From: Bdellovibrionales bacterium
GTDB taxonomy: Bacteria > Bdellovibrionota > UBA1018 > CAIMNF01
Direction of reading: 5' to 3'
NCBI GenBank assembly: GCA_947457605.1
Contig: CANGWP010000006.1
Location: forward strand, 1-29,691
DNA: 29,691 bases
The position numbers and the translations under genes are program-made. Shown here piece by piece: positions 1 to 7,055 of this stretch. The notes under the pieces are model-generated. The model was not told the DNA's origin. It was given only the letters and a program-made list of their open reading frames with translations, and did no database searches. Every line of letters begins with the position of its first letter. Within the stretch, counting starts at the first letter, position 1.

Positions 1-159
1 GATCTGAAAGAGATGGTTCTTGCAGGAAATACCGCAATTGAAATCAAACGAAGTGCAATACAGAACTTTGGTTTGCAGACCCTCAGGGTTTCGGCATTGA
101 AGAAGGCTGTCGCGGGGCTTACCTCAATTGAGGAAGCCGTGTCGATGACCAGTGAATAA
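1..159 (+). CDS. pilB: Type IV pilus extension ATPase PilB, C-terminal end only
   Basis: Frame 1 is open from the first base to a TAA at 157-159 and gives 52 residues. The tail contains GLQTLRVSALKKAVAGLTS followed by IEEA, which matches the usual end of PilB/GspE-type ATPases (a GL.TLR..AL.KV..G.TS.EE pattern). Walker motifs and the N-terminal domains lie outside the window. PilB is the cytoplasmic ATPase that drives pilin polymerisation at the PilC platform. It sits 23 bases before pilT on the same strand, as in Myxococcus. The family call rests on a short tail and on position; GspE is the main alternative, but the surrounding pil genes make PilB much more likely. Confidence 0.8.
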   Translation, partial: DLKEMVLAGNTAIEIKRSAIQNFGLQTLRVSALKKAVAGLTSIEEAVSMTSE

Positions 160-182
160 GAGTATTCAGGGAGGCGCTTAAA

Positions 183-1244
183 ATGGGAAAACTTACACTG
201 ATCGCATTGCTTCGGGCGATGGTTGAACAGGATGCATCTGACTTGCATATCACAAATCAAAGTCCGCCCCAGTTCCGGATTCATGGAAAGCTTGCCAAGG
301 CGAAAACGGATCCGTTGACTCCGGAGTCCATCAAGGAACTCGTGTATGAAATTCTCACCGAATCACAAAAAAAGACTTTCGAGGCCAATCATGAGCTCGA
401 TTTTTCTTTTGGTGTGAAGGATGTGGCGCGATTCCGGGGTAATTTGTTTTTCCAGCGGGGAAGCATGGGGGCTGTTTTTCGAAAGATTCCGGTTACGATA
501 CCGGATTTTGATTCGCTGCGGTTGCCCGAAACCATCAAGAAAATTGTGCGCCAGCCAAATGGCCTGTTTCTGGTTACCGGACCTACGGGTTCGGGTAAGT
601 CTACTTCACTTGCTGCAATCATTGATTTTATCAACCGCGAGGATAGTGGACACATTCTGACAGTCGAAGATCCCATCGAATTCACCCACCCGCACCGAAA
701 CTGCATTGTGAACCAACGGGAGGTTGGAACCGATTCGCATACATTCCATGATGCTTTGAAACACGCACTTCGTCAGGATCCCGACTTCATTCTGGTCGGA
801 GAGTTGCGGGACCTCGAGACCATCGAAATGGCCCTGACCGCCGCTGAAACCGGGCATATGGTGTTCGCCACCATGCACACCAACAGTGCGGTCCAGACGA
901 TTGCGCGTGTTGTAAACGTCTTTCCGCCTCACCAACAAGCCCAAATCAGGCAGCTTCTTGCTGCTACTCTCGCAGGGGTGATGACCCAGCAGCTCGTGCC
1001 TAATTCCGGACGGCCTGGTCGGTCTGCGGCGTATGAGCTTATGGTTCCAACTCTTGCGATTCGAAACCTGATTCGTGAGGACAAGATGCATCAGGTCTAT
1101 GGGGTCATGCAATCCGGACAAGCGGGTACCGGGATGCAAACCATGAATCAGGCGCTCGCGGACCTTGTTCGAAAAGGCAACCTGAACAAGGCCGATGCCA
1201 TGGGATACAGTCTCCTCCCTGAAGAATTGATGAAGATGGTGTGA
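183..1244 (+). CDS. pilT: Type IV pilus retraction ATPase PilT
   Basis: This is a 353-residue hexameric secretion ATPase of ordinary PilT length. Visible motifs in order are Walker A GPTGSGKST at 133-141, the Asp box VEDPIEF at 161-167, Walker B ILVGELRD at 203-210 (the usual form is GEMRD) and the His box HMVFATMHTNSA at 225-236. The C-terminal AIRNLIRE at 292-299 is a PilT hallmark needed for retraction in characterised homologues. The start ATG has a good ribosome site, AGGGAGG, about eight bases upstream. PilT disassembles the pilus at the inner membrane and powers twitching. It is followed 11 bases later by pilC, consistent with a pilB-pilT-pilC operon. Nothing is missing from the catalytic core. 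Confidence 0.97.
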   Translation: MGKLTLIALLRAMVEQDASDLHITNQSPPQFRIHGKLAKAKTDPLTPESIKELVYEILTESQKKTFEANHELDFSFGVKDVARFRGNLFFQRGSMGAVFRKIPVTIPDFDSLRLPETIKKIVRQPNGLFLVTGPTGSGKSTSLAAIIDFINREDSGHILTVEDPIEFTHPHRNCIVNQREVGTDSHTFHDALKHALRQDPDFILVGELRDLETIEMALTAAETGHMVFATMHTNSAVQTIARVVNVFPPHQQAQIRQLLAATLAGVMTQQLVPNSGRPGRSAAYELMVPTLAIRNLIREDKMHQVYGVMQSGQAGTGMQTMNQALADLVRKGNLNKADAMGYSLLPEELMKMV

Positions 1245-1255
1245 GGTAACCCAAG

Positions 1256-2488
1256 ATGGCAGAGTACCAGTATGTAGCCCAGGACGGAGCGGGAAAGAAG
1301 GTAGAGGGTCGCCTTGAGGCCAATAACGAGGGCGAACTCAGGATGCTCCTGCGAAGCAAGGGGCTAAGGCCCACCCGGATCTCAAAGGTTGCACTTGGGC
1401 AGATGGATGTCGGGATCACGATCAAACGAATGCTGGGGGGTGCGAATTCACTCCCTCCAGAGCGACTCATGAACTTCGTAAAGCAACTTCAGACCATGAT
1501 TGCATCGGGTGTGCCATTGGTTCAGGCGATTGAGCTCTTTCTGGATCAGGAGTCCCACCCGTACATGAAATTGATTTTGACTTCTTTTCGGGATCGTTTG
1601 AACGGCGGTAGCTTTCTCTGGGAGTGCATGTCGGCGTACCCGGATGTGTTCGAACGGGTATTTGTCGCGCTCGTTAGAGCCGGGGAGTCATCGGGCACTC
1701 TTGATGTGATGCTGAAGCGTTCAGGGAAATATTTGGAAAATTCCTATCGACTGCGCCGCCTGATTCGGAGTTCGATGAATTACCCGATCATTGTGAGCGT
1801 AATTGCACTGGGAGTGATTGTATTGATGCTAACGCTTGTGATTCCTAAGTTTGAATCCATGATCACATCGTCTGGCGGGGAATTGCCGGGACCCACGAAA
1901 TTCGTAATCGATCTTTCCCATGGGCTCATCAATAATTTTGGATTGGTAGCCGTGGTTTGTGGCGCAGTCATTTATCTGATCCGTTCTTACGTTAAGACAA
2001 ATGAGGGACGCGTCGTAATCCAAAACATTTCAATGAAGCTCCCGGTTTTCGGCCCCTTGATCATTCAAAGCGGAGTTGCGAGATTCACCCGTACCATGGC
2101 AACCCTCTTGGCTTCGGGAGTTCCGATTGTGGATGCGCTTGAGATTTGCAAGGCTGCTGCAAGTCACGTCGCGTACGAGGATGCAATTGGCATGATGAAG
2201 CGCGAGGTCGAGCTTGGAGCCACCTTTAGTAACGCAATGCTTCGGCAGCAGGCCCTGTTTCCAAAGATGGCGATTCAGATGACGGTTGTTGGGGAAAGCA
2301 CCGGAAACATGGACAAGATGCTTGAGAGGGTCGCAGATTTTTATGAGGAAGAGGTCGAAACTTCCGTTCAGGGCATGTTGAAGCTCATCGAGCCCTTCAT
2401 GCTCGTATTCATGGGCGGAATTGTGGGAGGATTGTTGATCGCGATGTATTTGCCTGTTTTTCAAATGGCGGGGAACTCTGGCAATTGA
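1256..2488 (+). CDS. pilC: Type IV pilus inner-membrane platform protein PilC
   Basis: The 410-residue product has the two tandem T2SSF domains of PilC/GspF proteins, roughly 73-196 and 276-398. Each begins with the repeated pattern seen at FVKQLQTMIASGVPLVQAI and FTRTMATLLASGVPIVDAL. Three hydrophobic segments are visible near 178-197, 226-244 and 380-401. Family knowledge: PilC is the polytopic platform that PilB and PilT bind to and rotate during assembly and retraction. It starts 11 bases after pilT. The usual Myxococcus neighbour downstream, pilS, is absent; the next gene is a pilR-like activator. Length and motifs are typical, and GspF is unlikely because of the pil context. Confidence 0.95.
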   Translation: MAEYQYVAQDGAGKKVEGRLEANNEGELRMLLRSKGLRPTRISKVALGQMDVGITIKRMLGGANSLPPERLMNFVKQLQTMIASGVPLVQAIELFLDQESHPYMKLILTSFRDRLNGGSFLWECMSAYPDVFERVFVALVRAGESSGTLDVMLKRSGKYLENSYRLRRLIRSSMNYPIIVSVIALGVIVLMLTLVIPKFESMITSSGGELPGPTKFVIDLSHGLINNFGLVAVVCGAVIYLIRSYVKTNEGRVVIQNISMKLPVFGPLIIQSGVARFTRTMATLLASGVPIVDALEICKAAASHVAYEDAIGMMKREVELGATFSNAMLRQQALFPKMAIQMTVVGESTGNMDKMLERVADFYEEEVETSVQGMLKLIEPFMLVFMGGIVGGLLIAMYLPVFQMAGNSGN

Positions 2489-2494
2489 ATCGCA
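2479..2494 (+). promoter_or_regulatory. Putative sigma-54 (-24/-12) promoter element
   Basis: TGGCAATTGAATCGCA has GG and GC spaced by ten bases, as required for RpoN recognition (consensus TGGCACG-N4-TTGCA), with mismatches at the CG and at one T. It overlaps the pilC stop codon. It would start transcription near 2505, just before the AAGGGG ribosome site and the ATG at 2521 of a sigma-54 activator gene. This is pattern matching by eye, so confidence is limited. Confidence 0.35.
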
Positions 2495-2520
2495 TTGAGT
2501 CGGTATAAAGGGGCGCAGAT

Positions 2521-3477
2521 ATGGCAGAAGCATTGTCGATAGACACGATCACAAGACCCATTCTTGGGAAATCCGTAAAGATTGAAGCCTTGAAAAAGAT
2601 GATCCTGAAGGTCGCACCCGCAAAAACAAACGTGCTGATCATTGGCGAAAGCGGAACCGGAAAAGAGCTGGTTGCGCGCGCACTCCACGAGTTGAGTCCG
2701 GTGAAGGATGGCCCCTTCATTGCGGTCAACTGCGGGGCGATTCCCGAGAGTCTGATTGAGAGCGAGCTTTTTGGACATAAAAAAGGGAGTTTCACGGGGG
2801 CGATTGCTGATAAGCCAGGCCTTTTTGAGGTGGCGGACGGTGGCACGCTCTTCCTCGATGAGGTAGGGGAGCTGCCCGTATCCATGCAGGTAAAGCTCTT
2901 GCGAGCACTTCAGGATCGCGCGATCCGGCGTGTGGGTGGAAATGAGACCGTCAAAACTGATGTGAGAATCGTGGCTGCCACAAACAAGAACCTCGAGGAA
3001 GGCGTAAAGAAGGGCACTTTTCGGGAAGATCTTTATTACCGACTCAATGTGATCATGCTCGAGACCCCGCCGCTTCGCGAGAGGGTGGGGGATGTTGAAG
3101 AGCTGGTTCAGGTGTTTTTTGATCGCTTCAATGAAAAACAAAAACGAAACTTAAAAGGGGTATCGCTGGATGCGCTCGAAGTGCTTCTTTCGCACGCCTG
3201 GCCGGGGAATATCCGTGAACTTGAGAACGTGATGGAGCGGGTGGTGACGCTTGAGTCAGGCTCCGAGATCTCGGTTTCAACTTTGCCAAGCGAGATCGTT
3301 CATGCAGCAAGAAAAGCCGCTGGAGCGCCGAAAGAACTCATACTTCGGGCTGATTTTTCGGTGGGGCCTGTGGATTTGGAAGCGGTACTGTCGGAAGTCC
3401 GGAAGTTCTACCAGCGGGAAGCACGCATTTATGCAAAAGGAGATGTTTCGCTCGCGGCGACACTCTTTAAAGAGTGA
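2521..3477 (+). CDS. Sigma-54 activator (PilR-like), AAA+ domain only, DNA-binding domain truncated
   Basis: The 318-residue protein is an enhancer-binding-protein AAA+ module: Walker A GESGTGKE at 42-49, the sigma-54 contact loop GSFTGA at 89-94 (a variant of GAFTGA), Walker B GGTLFLDE at 107-114, the FREDLYYRLNV segment with arginine fingers at 168-178, and WPGNIRELEN at 227-236. There is no receiver domain; the AAA+ region starts about 15 residues from the N-terminus. The C-terminal Fis-type helix-turn-helix begins (YQREARIYAKGDVSLAATLF, 297-316) and then stops before the recognition helix. No other frame downstream restores it, because a terminator hairpin begins inside the stop codon. 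By position it corresponds to M. xanthus pilR, but it lacks both phosphorylation input and a complete DNA-binding output. Helicobacter FlgR is a known activator that works without a DNA-binding domain, so function is possible. It may instead be a decaying pilR. Confidence 0.85.
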   Translation: MAEALSIDTITRPILGKSVKIEALKKMILKVAPAKTNVLIIGESGTGKELVARALHELSPVKDGPFIAVNCGAIPESLIESELFGHKKGSFTGAIADKPGLFEVADGGTLFLDEVGELPVSMQVKLLRALQDRAIRRVGGNETVKTDVRIVAATNKNLEEGVKKGTFREDLYYRLNVIMLETPPLRERVGDVEELVQVFFDRFNEKQKRNLKGVSLDALEVLLSHAWPGNIRELENVMERVVTLESGSEISVSTLPSEIVHAARKAAGAPKELILRADFSVGPVDLEAVLSEVRKFYQREARIYAKGDVSLAATLFKE

Positions 3478-3509
3478 AGGGGCCCGTAGCTTTCGCTGCG
3501 AGCCCCTTC
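3476..3509. terminator. Hairpin between convergent genes, probable bidirectional terminator
   Basis: A 15-base inverted repeat (arms 3476-3490 and 3495-3509, one C-A mismatch and one wobble pair) closes on a TTTC loop. It lies between the pilR-like gene on + and pilA on -, and its left arm overlaps the TGA of the former. No long T-run follows on either strand, so terminator efficiency is uncertain, but the GC-rich stem and convergent position support the call. Confidence 0.65.
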
Positions 3510-3532
3510 ATGGATGTGATGTAAAACTAAAA

Positions 3533-4105
3533 TTAGATGCCTACCGCGGTGTTTTGGATGTTTCCGGTTTGATCTACTTGCCAAACGTCAACTTGCACGG
3601 CCGCGCCGGCGCGGATTCTGCCACGAGCTTGTGCGGTAAAGGCAGAGGATGTGATGGTACTTCCGAGAGTCCCCTCTCCTTCCAAGGCTCCGCCTCCGTC
3701 CGAGGTGGTTGCCAAATAGTGGTTTACATTTGGGCCAGCAGTGCACGCGCCCTGGGTTCCATTGAAATCCCAGTTCAAACAAGATGCCAGCGTTGCCGTC
3801 ACCCCGCAAGTGGTACCCTGGGCTACGGTATTCGAAAAGCCTACCGTGTAATAGGACCTTGCAGCATCCCTGGTGTAACCGATGCTGGATAAGCATGCTG
3901 AGTAAGAACTTCTATCCGCAAGCCACGCGTTTTCCACTGTCCTAAGAGCGCCGAGTTGAATGCGCGCTTCGCTTTGTCGGGCCCTAGCCTGAAAGCGATT
4001 GTATTGTGGGATTGCAAGAGTTGCCAGAATACCAATGATGGCCACCACAACCATCAACTCCACGAGAGTAAAGCCCGACCGGTTCATATTAATTAATTTC
4101 TTCAT
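3533..4105 (-). CDS. pilA: Type IVa major pilin PilA
   Basis: A 190-residue prepilin with a class III signal. The leader MKKLINMNRSG (1-11) ends at a G/F cleavage site; mature residue 5 is the conserved Glu (E16). The hydrophobic helix FTLVELMVVVAIIGILATLA (12-31) follows. The ectodomain carries cysteines at 71, 100, 109 and 121, enough for two disulphides. I chose ATG 4105 rather than the upstream ATG at 4165 because it gives a short basic leader and has AAGGGGT just upstream. The longer version would place 20 extra residues ahead of the signal. The pattern RQSEARIQLGALRTVENAWLAD resembles PilA proteins of Bdellovibrio-like bacteria. The gene is inverted relative to the rest of the pil cluster and divergent from pilG. 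PilD would process it. A minor pilin cannot be excluded, but its length and place favour PilA. Confidence 0.9.
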   Translation of the reverse strand: MKKLINMNRSGFTLVELMVVVAIIGILATLAIPQYNRFQARARQSEARIQLGALRTVENAWLADRSSYSACLSSIGYTRDAARSYYTVGFSNTVAQGTTCGVTATLASCLNWDFNGTQGACTAGPNVNHYLATTSDGGGALEGEGTLGSTITSSAFTAQARGRIRAGAAVQVDVWQVDQTGNIQNTAVGI

Positions 4106-4123
4106 TAAGTACCCCTTTAGCAT

Positions 4124-4151
4124 TTGAATTGTAATGCTTCGTTTGTAGAAT
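4124..4151 (+). promoter_or_regulatory. Putative sigma-70 promoter for pilG operon
   Basis: TTGAAT (4124-4129), a 16-base spacer and TAGAAT (4146-4151) match the vegetative -35 and -10 boxes, the latter at 5 of 6 positions. The predicted transcription start near 4158 leaves only about six bases before the ATG at 4164. Confidence 0.45.
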
Positions 4152-4176
4152 AAATCCGAAGCCATGAAATTGCGAA
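4147..4176 (-). promoter_or_regulatory. Weak putative promoter for pilA, divergent from pilG
   Basis: On the - strand TTCGCA (4176-4171) and TATTCT (4152-4147) are 18 bases apart, each with 4 of 6 consensus positions. The predicted start near 4140 would give a leader of about 35 bases for pilA. Its -10 box lies on top of the pilG -10 box. No convincing sigma-54 site was found in this 58-base divergent gap. Confidence 0.3.
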
Positions 4177-4844
4177 CTTTTTTTCATTCACCACTGCTGT
4201 TTGCGTTTTTTTTTCTTGCTTCATTTTTGTTTTTAACGAGGGCTGTTGAATTCAGAAGACCCGAAGTCAGAGTGGACACAGCGTATGAATTGACACCCCA
4301 GTTTTTCAGGATGATCGCATTCGGATTTTGGCCGGCAGCGGTAGACTCTCTTTGGATCAGGACGTTTCAGTACATCGGTGATCGCGAAATAACCAAAGAG
4401 TGGGCTCCCGAGCTTCTGCGGGTCTATCGTTTGATCCAGTCTTTGGATCCTCTTTTCTTTGAGACTTATGAAGAAGGGTCGATTGCTTTCTCGGTGATTC
4501 TCTCTGATCCGGATTCGTCACTCGAGCTTTTGAATCGTGGAATCCAGGTGTATGAGTCTGGAAATGTGCCGCCAAAGGTCTGGAAGAGAGCGTATGTTTT
4601 GTACCTTTATCGTGCTTATGTGAATGGATTTTTGAAAAACGATTTCGTAGCCGCCAAAAAGGATTATCTCGGGGCTGATGTGGCGCCCGGAGCGCCTGAA
4701 TACCTGCACGATATGAGAAAGTGGCTTGAGAAGGAAGGGTCCGAAAAGAGGCTTGGGAAGCAAATTTTACGGGCCATGATTCGAACAACTCCGGACACAG
4801 CGGTGAAGAAAAGACTTGAGGAGAAACTAAAGGCCTATGAATAA
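4164..4844 (+). CDS. pilG: PilG-like membrane-anchored protein of the PilGHI system
   Basis: The 226-residue protein has one N-terminal hydrophobic segment (about 8-25) and then an alpha-helical, TPR-like region, including LLRVYRLIQSLDPLFFETYEEG and later helices. I recognise it by position rather than by motif. In Myxococcus xanthus the order pilA-pilG-pilH-pilI-pilD is established, PilH and PilI form an ABC transporter, and PilG is a membrane protein needed for pilus assembly. The same order is seen here, with this gene overlapping the ABC ATPase gene by 8 bases. This PilG is unrelated to the chemotaxis-like PilG of Pseudomonas. A run of nine T lies early in the coding sequence (4206-4214). 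No clear ribosome site precedes the ATG. Confidence 0.7.
   Translation: MKLRTFFHSPLLFAFFFLASFLFLTRAVEFRRPEVRVDTAYELTPQFFRMIAFGFWPAAVDSLWIRTFQYIGDREITKEWAPELLRVYRLIQSLDPLFFETYEEGSIAFSVILSDPDSSLELLNRGIQVYESGNVPPKVWKRAYVLYLYRAYVNGFLKNDFVAAKKDYLGADVAPGAPEYLHDMRKWLEKEGSEKRLGKQILRAMIRTTPDTAVKKRLEEKLKAYE
4206..4214 (+). repeat. Nine-base T homopolymer inside pilG
   Basis: T(9) lies in codons 15-17 of pilG, within the hydrophobic segment, and other T-rich runs flank it (seven T at 4177-4183). Runs of this length can slip during replication or transcription. Whether this one varies cannot be told from one sequence. Confidence 0.9.
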
Positions 4845-5520
4845 GCATGCCGCTGCCGTGGAGGTGTCGAAGCTTGAATTCAGGATTAAGGCTAAACGCC
4901 TTTTGCAGGATGTTGGGTTCCGGGTCGATCGGGGTGAATCATTCGCCGTCGTTGGGCACAATGGTGCAGGAAAGACCACCTTGTTTCAGCTCATTCTTGG
5001 GATCAAATTCCCGAACCAGGGAGAGATCAAGATTCACGGAATCAACAACCTCGATTCGAGCGCAAGGGGCGCTCTAGGATATTTGCCGGAACGTCCTTAT
5101 CTTGATCCTGAAGTCAGATTCAAATCCCATTTGCGTCTCCATTTGGACCTGATCGGATACCCTCGGGATGGCTTTGCCGAAGAGGTTGACCGGGTATCAA
5201 AGGAGGTTGGGCTAAGCGAGAATCTGAGTCAACGCTTCAAGACCTTCTCCAAGGGAATGCTGCAAAAGGCTATGCTCGCCACTGCCTTGCTGGGGGATCC
5301 GGCGCTCCTGATTCTTGACGAGCCCATGAGCGGACTCGATCCGGAGTCGAGAGAGCGAATGAAAGAAAGATTTGCAAATTGGAAAAAGCTTGGAAAGACA
5401 CTGATTTTTTCATCCCATGCCTTTGAGGATGTTCATGAATTCGCAGACCGGGTCCTCGAACTCAAGTCGGGGAGAATTTTATTCTTGGGAGAGCCATCCT
5501 CGTGGAGGCCGGAAGCATGA
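4837..5520 (+). CDS. pilH: ABC transporter ATP-binding protein, PilH-like
   Basis: A 227-residue ABC ATPase with Walker A GHNGAGKTT at 40-48, signature FSKGM at 137-141, Walker B LLILDEP at 157-163, D-loop SGLD at 165-168 and switch histidine H194 in SSH. The Q-loop region reads GYLPERPYL, with Glu where Gln is usual, as is common in the CcmA/NatA-type ABC-2 branch. The ATG overlaps the previous stop by 8 bases and the downstream permease gene starts inside its TGA, so the three are translationally linked. By synteny with M. xanthus it is PilH, whose transporter is needed for pilus formation; the substrate is not known to me. The ABC call is certain, the PilH assignment is inferred from order. 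Confidence 0.85.
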   Translation: MNKHAAAVEVSKLEFRIKAKRLLQDVGFRVDRGESFAVVGHNGAGKTTLFQLILGIKFPNQGEIKIHGINNLDSSARGALGYLPERPYLDPEVRFKSHLRLHLDLIGYPRDGFAEEVDRVSKEVGLSENLSQRFKTFSKGMLQKAMLATALLGDPALLILDEPMSGLDPESRERMKERFANWKKLGKTLIFSSHAFEDVHEFADRVLELKSGRILFLGEPSSWRPEA

Positions 5521-6287
5521 TTCAGGCTCTGAATTATCGTGTGGGCATGGCTCTTCTGATTCAATCAATCCAGGGTCTGGTGCGCGAGAGAATTTTGTAC
5601 AATATCTTGTTTGTCTCGCTTTTCTTGCTCTTCATGGGATACCTCGGGGCGCTTCTGGTCTACGGGCATCAAGAGCGGGTCATGGTGGATTTCGGGGTAT
5701 TCATCAACGCACTTTCTGTAATCGGAGTAGCTGCAAGTGCGGGAGCCAGAAGCATTCGCCTCGAGTCCGAATCGAGACTCGTCTATCCGATTCTTGCTCG
5801 CCCTGTTTCAAGAGTGGTGTATTACTTTTCCCGTTGGCTTGGGGTTTCGGTTTTTCTACTCTTCAACTTGTTTCTTCTGACCCTGGTTCTGTGGGTTGGG
5901 CTTCAGGCCACGGGGGGCGGGGTGAATCTCGCCTTGATTCAAGCAATGGGCTTGATTTGGGTCGAGTCGGTTTTTGTGGTTGCTCTTGCGACTTTCTTTT
6001 CAATGTTTTTCAAGCCCGGCCTCTCGGTCATGAGTGTAATCACCTATGTTTTTATCAGCCACAATCATGAGCAGCTTGCTTTTCTCACGCAGAAAGGGGG
6101 AGGCGCGGGATTCACTTTGATGCAAAACCTTACTCCCGACTTGAGTGCTCTTTTTCTCGATATGAGGGTGTATTATGACCAGCCCCTGAGTGCCTCCGAG
6201 TTTTTCCTTCGGGCCGGATACGGATTCGGATGGGCACTGATGTTTATTCTGATTGGAAACGCGATCTATTTCAGAAAGAATCTTTGA
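5517..6287 (+). CDS. pilI: ABC-2 type permease, PilI-like
   Basis: The 256-residue protein has about six hydrophobic segments, typical of ABC-2 permeases such as the NosY/NatB type (for example ILYNILFVSLFLLFMGYL, VSVFLLFNLFLLTLVLW and YGFGWALMFILIGNAIYF). I chose ATG 5517, which overlaps the ATPase stop as ATGA and has GGAGG eight bases upstream. A GTG at 5502 would add five residues but lacks a good ribosome site. It is the membrane partner of the preceding ATPase. In M. xanthus the gene at this place is pilI, directly before pilD, and here pilD starts at the very next base. Substrate and direction of transport are unknown. Confidence 0.8.
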   Translation: MIQALNYRVGMALLIQSIQGLVRERILYNILFVSLFLLFMGYLGALLVYGHQERVMVDFGVFINALSVIGVAASAGARSIRLESESRLVYPILARPVSRVVYYFSRWLGVSVFLLFNLFLLTLVLWVGLQATGGGVNLALIQAMGLIWVESVFVVALATFFSMFFKPGLSVMSVITYVFISHNHEQLAFLTQKGGGAGFTLMQNLTPDLSALFLDMRVYYDQPLSASEFFLRAGYGFGWALMFILIGNAIYFRKNL

Positions 6288-7055
6288 ATGATCCACTCGG
6301 CACTCGTCATCGCATTTGGCTTGATCATCGGAAGCTTTTTGAATGTGGTGATCCACAGACTTCCCCTCGAGCAATCCATCATTCGTCCTGGCAGTCGCTG
6401 TCCATCCTGCGGCACCGGGTTGCGGTGGTTTCACAATATTCCGCTTTTTGGATACCTGTTTCTTCGCGGCAAGTGCGCTACCTGCAAAGCCCCGATCTCT
6501 TGGCGCTATCCTTTGGTTGAATTTCTTACTGCCTTCTTGTTTTGGGTTTCGTTCAGGGATCTTCCCGTCGGAGTGTTTGAAGTGATCTCCCAGTTTCGAA
6601 TTTGGCTTTTCATCTCACTTGGACTTGCCATCACCTTCATTGATCTTGACCATAGAATCATTCCTGATGAACTCAGTCTTGGCGGATGGGCAGTGGGAGC
6701 TCTCACCGCATATTGGGATTTTCGCGGAGGGCTCGCTCCCCTCTTGATTGCTTCCGTCGTGGGTTTTGGTTTTTTTTATCTCTTCGCTCTTATCTACGAG
6801 AAGGTCACCGATCGTGCGGGTCTTGGGGGCGGGGATATCAAGTTCATGGGTACGATCGGGGTGTTTCTGGGTTTTGGGGGAATCTGGGCCTCCATCATGA
6901 TCAGCTCGATTGTGGGCAGTCTGGTCGGAATCCTCATCGCCAAGCTCAATCGATCCGAAAATGCACTTAGAACGGCCATTCCTTATGGGCCTTTCCTCGT
7001 TCTCGGGGCTTTGGTAGAACTCTTCTTCGAGGTATCGCGATGGATCAGCCCCTAG
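6288..7055 (+). CDS. pilD: Prepilin peptidase / N-methyltransferase PilD
   Basis: A bifunctional 255-residue inner-membrane aspartic protease that cleaves prepilin leaders after Gly and methylates the new N-terminus. The N-terminal domain has GSFLNVVIHRLP at 15-26 and the four-cysteine zinc motif C38-x2-C41 and C63-x2-C66. The catalytic aspartates are in FIDLDHRIIPD (D119, 117-127) and GGGD (D183, 180-183). About eight hydrophobic segments are present and the length is normal. Its first codon directly follows the permease stop. The expected substrate is the PilA encoded about 2 kb upstream on the opposite strand. Confidence 0.96.
   Translation: MIHSALVIAFGLIIGSFLNVVIHRLPLEQSIIRPGSRCPSCGTGLRWFHNIPLFGYLFLRGKCATCKAPISWRYPLVEFLTAFLFWVSFRDLPVGVFEVISQFRIWLFISLGLAITFIDLDHRIIPDELSLGGWAVGALTAYWDFRGGLAPLLIASVVGFGFFYLFALIYEKVTDRAGLGGGDIKFMGTIGVFLGFGGIWASIMISSIVGSLVGILIAKLNRSENALRTAIPYGPFLVLGALVELFFEVSRWISP

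Noticed and set aside
2461..3141. A 226-residue - strand frame across the pilC/pilR-like boundary
   Set aside because: It is antisense to the AAA+ motifs and shows no family-like sequence.
3478..3560. A frameshift that might restore the PilR helix-turn-helix
   Set aside because: I read all three forward frames after the stop; none gives a recognition helix, and the sequence there is a hairpin followed by the end of pilA.
4106..4165. A 20-residue longer start for PilA at 4165
   Set aside because: It would put an unlikely extension before the class III signal, while ATG 4105 has AAGGGGT upstream and a normal 11-residue leader.
4105..4240. A sigma-54 promoter for pilA
   Set aside because: TGGC followed at the right distance by TTAT lacks the essential GC of the -12 element, and no other candidate fits in the gap or in early pilG.
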